Shown piece after piece: positions 1-4,598 of a DNA stretch of 20,301 nucleotides; the stretch's first letter is position 1, and every line of letters starts with the position of its first letter. The notes under the pieces are model-generated. The model ran no database searches. It saw only the letters and a program-made list of their open reading frames with translations, and was not told where the DNA came from. Location: contig JALWEW010000147.1 in assembly GCA_027039295.1 (NCBI GenBank), positions 1 to 20,301 on the forward strand, written 5' to 3'. This stretch comes from Acidilobaceae archaeon. GTDB lineage: Archaea; Thermoproteota; Thermoprotei_A; Sulfolobales; Acidilobaceae. Position numbers and translations under genes: made by a program.

Positions 1-162
1 GCTCCTAACCAGGGCCTGGAGGACCTCGCCCATCCTAGCTATGGCCTCGCCCCCCTTGAGCGCCACGAGGTAGAGTATGTGCAGGAGAGGCGCCACAGCG
101 AGGCCCGCTAGCGTGACTAGAACCGCCAGGCCAGCGTAGTTCCACATCTTCCTGGCCAGCAT
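1..162 (-). CDS. pstA: Phosphate ABC transporter permease PstA (N-terminal part only)
   Basis: This is the N-terminal 54 codons of the second membrane subunit of the high-affinity phosphate importer; the rest lies off the left edge. The visible part has a basic start (MLARKMWNY) followed by a hydrophobic stretch of about 25 residues that would be the first membrane segment. The identification rests mainly on position: it begins 4 bp after the pstC stop in a pstS-pstC-pstA order. The ATG at 160-162 directly abuts an AGGAGG motif (no spacer), so a second in-frame ATG five codons later (about 145-147), spaced 15 nt from the motif, is an alternative start. Confidence 0.75.
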   Translation of the reverse strand, partial: MLARKMWNYAGLAVLVTLAGLAVAPLLHILYLVALKGGEAIARMGEVLQALVRS

Positions 163-166
163 CCTC

Positions 167-1150
167 CTAGGCCCTCGCAATCCCCATCCCCTCCTCCCAC
201 TTCCTCATGTACCAGACGGCGGCTAGGTTCACGGCCAAGCCTATCGCGAAGATGACCAGGCCCCCGGCGAAGAGGGCGCTCGTCATGTAGTGGTAGAACC
301 CTGCGTTCCCGAACTGCGAGGCTATGAGGCTCGACACCGTCACGCCGGAGTCCGTAACCGATGATGTTATCGTGTAGCCGTTGCCCACAACCAGGCTCAC
401 GGCGACGGTCTCGCCTATGGCTCGGGCGAAGGCGAGGGCGAGGCCCGCGATGATGCTGGGCTTCACCATGCCCAGCAGGATCCTTATGGCCTCGATCCTC
501 GTGGCTCCTATGGCGTATGCTGCCTCCCTGATGCTGTAGGGTATCATCGAGTAGGACTCCCTTATCACAGCGGCGGCGTAGGGGGTACTCATCACAGCCA
601 GCAAGACCCCAGCAGTGGCTATCGTGTAGCCGGAGACGGGATACTTCGAGAAGAATGGAAGCCACGAGAGGTGCCTGCTTAGCCAGGCCAGTGCGGGGTA
701 CATGTGCGGGGCGAGGTATGCCAGCCCCCAGAGCCCGTAGATTATCGTTGGCGTCGCCGCCATGAGGTCGGTGAGCAATGCGAGGGCGCCCCGGAGCCTG
801 GGCGGCGTCAGCTCTTCGAGCACCACGGCCAGGGAGACTGCCAGCGGGGCAGCGAGTAGCACCGCTATGATGCTAGTGTAGAGGCTCCCGAATATTGCTG
901 GCGCCAGGCCGTACCACTCCCTTGAGGGGGTCCCCTCGACCGCCCTCCAGGTGGAGTCTGTGAACACGTGTAGGCCTTCCCGCCTCAGGATTGGGATTGA
1001 GTAGGCCGTGAACACCGCTAGCATCGAGAGTATCACTAGTAGTAGCAGCAGCGACGCTGGTAGGTGCTGGAGCACGAACCTCTCGTCGTCCTTGCTCCTG
1101 AGCCCTCCGAGGCCTAGGATGCGCTGGAGCCTCCTATCCACCGGCCCCAC
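167..1150 (-). CDS. pstC: Phosphate ABC transporter permease PstC
   Basis: Membrane-spanning permease subunit that, with PstA, carries phosphate handed over by PstS; transport is powered by PstB (outside the window). The 327-aa protein has a first membrane segment at about residues 31-50, several further hydrophobic segments, and the permease EAA-type loop at about 209-248 (REAAYAIGATRIEAIRILL, then ARAIGETVAVSLV), which docks on the ATPase. The PstC-typical ARAIGET motif is clear. The start used is GTG 1148-1150; a second GTG at 1139-1141 lies about 6 nt after a GGGGGTG motif and may be the real one. Either start lies inside the 3' end of pstS, so the genes are translationally coupled. Confidence 0.92.
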   Translation of the reverse strand: MGPVDRRLQRILGLGGLRSKDDERFVLQHLPASLLLLLVILSMLAVFTAYSIPILRREGLHVFTDSTWRAVEGTPSREWYGLAPAIFGSLYTSIIAVLLAAPLAVSLAVVLEELTPPRLRGALALLTDLMAATPTIIYGLWGLAYLAPHMYPALAWLSRHLSWLPFFSKYPVSGYTIATAGVLLAVMSTPYAAAVIRESYSMIPYSIREAAYAIGATRIEAIRILLGMVKPSIIAGLALAFARAIGETVAVSLVVGNGYTITSSVTDSGVTVSSLIASQFGNAGFYHYMTSALFAGGLVIFAIGLAVNLAAVWYMRKWEEGMGIARA

Positions 1151-2240
1151 CCCCGCACTCGATGAGCTTTGAAGCGTTGAGCGCTACCTCCCTGAGCTGG
1201 GGTGGGAGTGGCGCGTAGCCTGTGGGCACGTGCTCCTGGCCGGGCCCCGCTATGTAATCTATGAAGCTTCGGAGCGCCTCACACTTGGCCTCGTCGGGCT
1301 GGATGCGCCATAGTATCATGAATGTCTGCCCCACTATCGGGTAGGCCCTGGGTGTCGAGTTGGAGTAGATGGCGTCGTAGACGTAGGCGGACCAGTCGCC
1401 TTGAGGGGAGGGAGTGGGCCTGCCCGTGTAGGCGGCCTCTATGGACTCCCTGGTGGGGGCGACGAATAGCCCGTATGGGTTCTCGATGCGGGCTATGGGG
1501 AGCCCCCTGCTTAGGGCGTAGGACCACTCGATGTAGCCTATGGAGTAGGGGGTGTGCTGTATGGCGTTGGCGACGCCGGGGTTCCCCTGCTCGCCCAGTC
1601 CCCTACCCGTGGAGTCAACGGGCCAGGGGATCACCTTGCCTACCAGGCTCTTGGGCCAGACGCCTCCACTGGCCTTGTAGAGGAACGTGGTGAATATCTG
1701 GGTCGTGCCGCTGGCGTCGCTCCTGTGGACCGCTATGATGGGCTTATGGGGGAGTCTCGATGCGATAGCTGGGTTCAACTCCTTTATCCTGGGGTCGTCC
1801 CAGTACACTATCCTACCCAGGTAGATGCTAGCAAGGACCCTGGCGGAGAGGTTCAGCTGGGCCGAGCCTATCTCCGGCACGTTGTAGGTCACAACGATGG
1901 CACCGAGTATAACGGGGAACTGGAGGATCCTCCCCCGGTTAGCCTGGAGGGCACTCCTCTTCAGGGGCGGGTCGCTGCATGCGAAGTCCACCTTACCGCC
2001 TAGTATGTCCTCCTGGCCCTTGCCGCTTCCACCGCCCACATAGTTGACACTCACGCCCGGATGGCTCTCCTGGAAGCCCCTTATCCAGGCAACCATAGCG
2101 GGCTCAACGAATGTGGACCCACTCCCGAAGAGGACTACACTCCTCTCCACCCTACAGGCGGCGGCACCGACTGCGAGGGCGGCGAGTAGCACTAGGAGGG
2201 CCGCTGCGAGCCACCGCTGCATGCCTAGCAGCCTATGCAT
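1134..2240 (-). CDS. pstS: Phosphate-binding lipoprotein PstS
   Basis: Extracellular solute-binding protein that captures phosphate for PstCAB. The 368-aa protein has a signal peptide (about residues 7-28, WLAAALLVLLAALAVGAAA) ending in a lipobox-like Cys29, so it is probably anchored as a lipoprotein. Ligand-site motifs of the PstS family are present: GSGSTF at 39-44, GGGSGKGQEDIL with VDFACSD at 69-90, and RSDASGTT at 173-180. It is the first gene of the operon and overlaps pstC by a few codons. The ATG at 2238-2240 has only a weak GGGA upstream; ATG at codon 7 is an alternative that still leaves a full signal peptide. Confidence 0.93.
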   Translation of the reverse strand: MHRLLGMQRWLAAALLVLLAALAVGAAACRVERSVVLFGSGSTFVEPAMVAWIRGFQESHPGVSVNYVGGGSGKGQEDILGGKVDFACSDPPLKRSALQANRGRILQFPVILGAIVVTYNVPEIGSAQLNLSARVLASIYLGRIVYWDDPRIKELNPAIASRLPHKPIIAVHRSDASGTTQIFTTFLYKASGGVWPKSLVGKVIPWPVDSTGRGLGEQGNPGVANAIQHTPYSIGYIEWSYALSRGLPIARIENPYGLFVAPTRESIEAAYTGRPTPSPQGDWSAYVYDAIYSNSTPRAYPIVGQTFMILWRIQPDEAKCEALRSFIDYIAGPGQEHVPTGYAPLPPQLREVALNASKLIECGGGAGG

Positions 2241-2248
2241 TCCCGCGG

Positions 2249-2260
2249 CTCCCGCGGGAG
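2249..2260. promoter_or_regulatory. Palindrome CTCCCGCGGGAG upstream of pstS, possible operator
   Basis: A perfect 12-bp palindrome (CTCCCGCGGGAG) lies 9 bp upstream of the pstS start codon, downstream of the likely TATA boxes, where a repressor could block the transcript start or where an RNA hairpin could form in the leader. A nearby CCCGCGG half-copy at 2243-2249 repeats part of it. A phosphate-responsive role is inference only. Confidence 0.35.
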
Positions 2261-2296
2261 GGTCCCGCCCATGATTTCTAATGTGTTCACAATAGA

Positions 2297-2326
2297 GGAT
2301 ATAGAGCTGTGTCTAGACTATATACC
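2297..2326 (-). promoter_or_regulatory. Probable promoter region of the pst operon
   Basis: Two TATA-like elements read toward pstS: GGTATATAG (2318-2326) and CTATATCC (2297-2304). Using the usual archaeal spacing of about 26 bp they predict transcript starts near 2295 or 2273, giving leaders of about 55 or 33 nt. The sequence does not decide between them. Confidence 0.45.
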
Positions 2327-2421
2327 GTCCTAAGAGGCATATAGCGGCTGTGCAGGGCCTCGGGGCTTCGGCCTGCCCGGCGCCGGGTTGGCGTGGCGGG
2401 TGCTCAGGAACTGGGAGAACT

Positions 2422-2533
2422 TGGTGGGCCCGCGGGGATTTGAACCCCGGACCACGGGGTCCCGAGTCGGGCGCTGGCCCCCTCCTCGGGGCCCGGCGTA
2501 CCCCGCATCCTAGCCAGGCTAGACGACGGGCCC
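2422..2533 (-). tRNA. tRNA-Pro (anticodon CGG), intron-containing, CCA encoded
   Basis: Read on the minus strand, the acceptor stem GGGCCCG/CGGGCCC, D stem GUCU/GGAU, anticodon stem CGGGG/CCCCG, variable TGGTC and T arm CGGGG-TTCAAAT-CCCCG all form, with discriminator A followed by an encoded CCA. Removing 34 nt from the anticodon arm leaves 75 nt plus CCA and a 7-nt loop ending UCGGGA, so the anticodon is CGG (at 2462-2464). Placing the intron after position 37 fails, because the residue after U32 would be A instead of the invariant U33. A TATA-like element sits about 30 bp upstream. The overall sequence matches archaeal proline tRNAs. Confidence 0.93.
2466..2499 (-). other. 34-nt tRNA intron at a non-canonical site (around positions 32/33)
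   Basis: The 34 nt between U32 and U33 do not fit the mature cloverleaf. A one-base shift (2467-2500, giving C32) is equally possible from sequence. The intron holds GGCCCC/GGGGCC and CGGGC/GCCCG inverted repeats. With the shifted boundary, intron CCGG could pair with U33-G36 (UCGG) next to a GAC bulge, which resembles a relaxed bulge-helix-bulge splice motif; I could not form a fully canonical one. Confidence 0.75.
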
Positions 2534-2559
2534 CCTTGAGGCTGGATTGGTTGTTAGGG

Positions 2560-2567
2560 GTTTTAAC
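2560..2567 (-). promoter_or_regulatory. TATA element of tRNA-Pro
   Basis: On the minus strand GTTAAAAC lies about 30 bp upstream of the tRNA 5' end, the expected spacing for an archaeal tRNA promoter with a very short leader. Confidence 0.6.
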
Positions 2568-2611
2568 CGTTCGCCATGGCGTGGTGCTTCGCCGAGTCTT
2601 GGCCAGGCAAG

Positions 2612-2617
2612 TTTATA
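2612..2617 (+). promoter_or_regulatory. TATA box (TTTATA) of the HTH regulator gene
   Basis: TTTATA preceded by purine-rich GGCAAG (BRE-like) lies about 25 bp before the ATG at 2640. The transcript should therefore begin at or within a few bases of the start codon, meaning a leaderless mRNA. No ribosome binding site is visible, as expected for that. Confidence 0.7.
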
Positions 2618-2639
2618 GGCCCTAATCGTCTATAGTCGA

Positions 2640-3410
2640 ATGCGGGGTCTCCGGGGTTTGAGTGAACCCGCGGGATTCGACTTCGCCAACGACTATGTAG
2701 TCTACTACATAGCTAGGAGGATAGCAGGCGATATAGTGTTATCCCGCGACACAGGGTCTGCCCTGAGGAAGTGGAGGGAATACTTTGGGGTCACGCAGAG
2801 CAGGTTAGCTAGGAGTATGGGCATATCGACTAGTGTCATAAGCGACTATGAGAAGGGGAGGAGGCTCCCGGGTGCGAGGTTCATCCAGAGGTTCGTTAGG
2901 ACCCTCATAGAGATAGACCTCCAGGCTGGCGGCCACCGCATAAGGAGGCTAGCTAGGAGCATCGGCGCGCCGCCGGGGGCCGTCATTGATATGAGAGAGT
3001 TCGAGAGGCCGCTTAGCATAAGCGAGCTGGCGGAGGCCGTAAGGGGAACAATACTGGCACCCGAGTTCCCTGTCGAGAGGCTGGTCTACGGCTACACCGT
3101 GGTAGACAGCATTAAGGCCATAATAAGCCTTTCAGGCGTCCAGTTCTACAGCCTCCTAGGCTCCACGGTCGACAGGGCGATAGTATTCACGGGCGTCCGC
3201 TTGGGTCGCAGCCCCCTCGTGGCGGTTAGGGTATCACCGGTAAAACCCAGCGTTGTAGTCATACACGGGCCCCGGGGCCATGTCGATCCCCTGGCAATAG
3301 AACTGGCGAAGCTTGAAGGCGTGCCCCTCATACTAAGCCTGGCTAAGAGCGTGGACGAGCTGGTGACGTCGCTACGCGCCGCCACCCAGGGGGCCGAGCC
3401 TGCCTCCTAG
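2640..3410 (+). CDS. Archaeal helix-turn-helix transcriptional regulator
   Basis: A 256-aa predicted DNA-binding regulator of a conserved archaeal family. An XRE/Cro-type helix-turn-helix spans about residues 41-80 (LRKWREYFGVTQSRLARSMG, then STSVISDYEKGRRLPG). The C-terminal half (about 148-245), beginning GYTVVDSIKAIISL and containing IVFTGVRLGRSPLVAVRVSP, is the conserved effector or dimerisation part of this family; its ligand is not known to me. The ATG lies one TATA spacing after TTTATA, so translation is probably leaderless. It is divergent from tRNA-Pro and convergent with NAC, with which it shares a perfect hairpin at the stop codon. Its targets cannot be read from the sequence; the neighbouring pst operon is one possibility but is separated by the tRNA. 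Confidence 0.85.
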   Translation: MRGLRGLSEPAGFDFANDYVVYYIARRIAGDIVLSRDTGSALRKWREYFGVTQSRLARSMGISTSVISDYEKGRRLPGARFIQRFVRTLIEIDLQAGGHRIRRLARSIGAPPGAVIDMREFERPLSISELAEAVRGTILAPEFPVERLVYGYTVVDSIKAIISLSGVQFYSLLGSTVDRAIVFTGVRLGRSPLVAVRVSPVKPSVVVIHGPRGHVDPLAIELAKLEGVPLILSLAKSVDELVTSLRAATQGAEPAS

Positions 3411-3418
3411 GGAGGCAG
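3400..3418. terminator. Perfect hairpin between two convergent genes
   Basis: CTGCCTCC-TAG-GGAGGCAG is an 8-bp perfect inverted repeat whose three-base loop is the TAG stop codon of the HTH gene; the convergent NAC gene ends at 3420. It could mark the 3' ends of both transcripts or pair them. No T-run follows on either strand, so this is not a typical archaeal oligo-T terminator. Confidence 0.4.
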
Positions 3419-3419
3419 A

Positions 3420-3791
3420 CTACTGGCTGCTCCCCGAGGCGCCCTGGAGCCTGAGTATGGCCGCCGCTATATCACCGCCGGTCTCCTCGAGGGCGCGCCT
3501 GGCCTCCTCGAGGCTCACACCCGCCTGCTCCGCTACGAGGGCCACGTCCTCCTCGCTGATCTCGGGGGTCTCCCCCGCCTCGCTCTTGGCCTCGACGCGG
3601 ACTGGCTCCCCAATCACGTATATCATGGGCGGCTGGCCCTTAGCTTTTATGAGGAGCACGGCCTGGGGCTCCTCAACCAGCAGGGCGGTACCGTCATCCA
3701 ACTCCAGGTGAACCTTGGTGGCCTTGAGCTCCTCGACCTCGAGGCCCATACGCCTCATGGCCCTCTTGAGGTCGCGGGGCCTAAAACTCAT
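3420..3791 (-). CDS. nac: Nascent polypeptide-associated complex protein (archaeal NAC)
   Basis: Ribosome-associated homodimeric chaperone that contacts emerging polypeptides. Domains run in the usual archaeal order: an N-terminal basic segment (MSFRPRDLKRAMRRMGLEVE), a NAC beta-barrel (about residues 20-70, including VEEPQAVLLIKAKGQPPMIYVIG) and a C-terminal UBA domain (about 79-118, SEEDVALVAEQAGVSLEEAR and TGGDIAAAILRL). The longer reading frame from ATG 3816-3818 is unlikely because that codon lies upstream of the transcript start predicted from the TATA element at 3831-3841. The ATG at 3789-3791, or the GTG one codon before it, follows GGTGG (3802-3806). It is divergent from a small gene sharing the same A/T element. 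Confidence 0.92.
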   Translation of the reverse strand: MSFRPRDLKRAMRRMGLEVEELKATKVHLELDDGTALLVEEPQAVLLIKAKGQPPMIYVIGEPVRVEAKSEAGETPEISEEDVALVAEQAGVSLEEARRALEETGGDIAAAILRLQGASGSSQ

Positions 3792-3830
3792 CACAGCGGT
3801 GCCACCAGTGCGACCCATATTACTCCAGCA

Positions 3831-3841
3831 CCTATTATAGG
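3831..3841. promoter_or_regulatory. Symmetrical TATA element shared by nac and the divergent small gene
   Basis: CCTATTATAGG reads as CCTATAATAGG on the other strand, a palindrome apart from its central base. Its centre is about 45 bp from the nac start and 25 bp from the GTG at 3861. It is the only TATA-like sequence in the 69-bp gap, so it probably drives transcription both ways: nearly leaderless rightward, and with an SD-bearing leader of about 18 nt leftward. Confidence 0.6.
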
Positions 3842-3860
3842 GGCCCCGGGGAGCGGGGCC

Positions 3861-4154
3861 GTGAAGGCTGCTCGGGAGCAGCTGGTCGAGGCGATAAGGA
3901 GAGCCATTGAGAGGTACAACGCCTATAGGGCTCCCGAGGCGAGGGCTGAGATGGTCTCACTAGACAGGAGGGAGCTTGTTGTGAGGATAAGCGGGTCCTT
4001 CACGGAGACCTGCGGCGTTAACGATTGGATCGAGGATTTGGTGTACACGCTTGAGGATGAGGGGGTGAAGGCTAGAATAGTTAGGATTATAGAGCCGGAG
4101 AACCCCCTCGACCTCGGTTGGGAGAGGACTGTAATCCTCGAAATAGACGGCTGA
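3861..4154 (+). CDS. Conserved-looking small protein of unknown function
   Basis: A 97-aa protein I do not recognise. It starts with a helical segment (VKAAREQLVEAIRRAIERYNAYRAPEA), then beta-rich stretches (EMVSLDRRELVVRISG), a central TCGVNDWIEDLVYTLEDEG segment holding its only cysteine, and a final strand pair (KARIVRIIEPENP, ERTVILEID). This alternating alpha/beta pattern suggests a small globular single-domain protein. The reading frame is open further upstream, but GTG 3861 is preferred because it lies 25 bp after the shared TATA element; upstream codons precede the promoter. Coding bias matches its neighbours. It is followed 7 bp later by a C/D box sRNA candidate that may be processed from the same transcript. 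Divergence from nac hints at a translation-related role, but that is inference. Confidence 0.75.
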   Translation: MKAAREQLVEAIRRAIERYNAYRAPEARAEMVSLDRRELVVRISGSFTETCGVNDWIEDLVYTLEDEGVKARIVRIIEPENPLDLGWERTVILEIDG

Positions 4155-4161
4155 TATGCGG

Positions 4162-4241
4162 GTGGGGCCTGCTGATGAGCTCGGCGTACCCGAGGCCCCC
4201 CTGGGGGCCTGTGAGGAGGGTCTTGAGTGCTGAGGCCCTAC
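4162..4241 (+). ncRNA. Candidate C/D box guide sRNA
   Basis: All C/D box sRNA elements are visible in order: a terminal stem GTGGGGCC (4162-4169) pairing with GGCCCTAC (4234-4241) over 8 bp with one G-U; box C TGATGA (4173-4178); an 11-nt guide (4179-4189); a D'-like box CCGA (4190-4193); a hairpin spacer; a C'-like box GTGAGGA (4211-4217, one mismatch to RTGATGA); a 12-nt guide (4218-4229); and box D CTGA (4230-4233). Size (80 nt) and guide lengths fit archaeal methylation guides. The D' guide can pair with pre-tRNA-Pro in this window. The D guide predicts the target CACTCAAGACCC, methylated at its fifth base; I could not place that target. Unusual points are the 17-nt D'-C' spacer and the divergent D' box. 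Confidence 0.75.
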
Positions 4242-4298
4242 ACCCGCCTTGACTAGACTGATTAACCCGCAGGCCCCACTACTTACCGGACGCCCAAG

Positions 4299-4592
4299 GT
4301 GACTGGAGTGGCCCGGAAGGGTAAGTCGGTAGAGGAGCTCATCCGCGAGTTGCTAGCCCGCAGGAACCCCCACGGCTATTACGTTATACCCGTCAGGCTT
4401 GACGGCGTGAACGAGGTGGCCTCTGGGGTCGAGGGGGTTGTAGTGGAGGAGATAGGTGATATAGCATTGGTCATGGTTAGGAGCCGCAGGGAGGCCGAGC
4501 GCATAGCCCGCCAGGCCCTGGCCAAGGGTTTGCTGGCCCTGGAGGGCGAGGATGTAGAGGAGGCCGAGGAGGAGCTCTCAGGAGAGTTCTAG
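4299..4592 (+). CDS. Small acidic-tailed protein of unknown function
   Basis: A 97-aa protein I do not recognise. A short basic N-terminus (ARKGKS) leads into a helix (VEELIRELLARRN), then a strand-rich core (GYYVIPVRLDG, VVVEEIGDIALVMVRS), a helix (REAERIARQALAKGLLAL) and a strongly acidic tail (GEDVEEAEEELSGEF). The start drawn is GTG 4299; GTG 4308 lies 4 nt after GGTGA (4299-4303) and is an equally good or better start. The only upstream TATA candidate is a weak GATTAACC (4259-4266). It ends 6 bp before the convergent ABC/GNAT gene. Its distance from the sRNA (about 60 bp) leaves open whether the two are transcribed together. Confidence 0.7.
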   Translation: MTGVARKGKSVEELIRELLARRNPHGYYVIPVRLDGVNEVASGVEGVVVEEIGDIALVMVRSRREAERIARQALAKGLLALEGEDVEEAEEELSGEF

Positions 4593-4598
4593 GCGGGG

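Noticed and set aside
117..665. Long minus-strand frame overlapping pstC, and a plus-strand frame at 10060-10749 over pgk
   Set aside because: Both are shadows of well-identified genes on the other frame or strand; their composition is Arg/Pro/Ser-rich and they match no family.
2341..2400. GC-rich inverted repeats (CCCGGCGCCGGG at 2376-2387 and a GGC-TTCG-GCC hairpin at 2364-2373) with an ACA motif on the minus strand, looking like an H/ACA RNA
   Set aside because: The stem next to ACA is only about 27 nt overall, too small for an archaeal H/ACA unit, and no pseudouridylation pocket can be drawn. It may just be structured sequence between tRNA-Pro and the pst promoter.
3708..3860. N-terminal extension of the small gene at 3861 back to ATG 3708
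   Set aside because: It would run through the nac 5' end and the shared promoter on the opposite strand; GTG 3861 fits the promoter.
4218..4229. Pairing of the second sRNA guide with the tRNA-Ser anticodon loop in this window
   Set aside because: Only seven pairs with one wobble form, and the base at the methylation position is mismatched.
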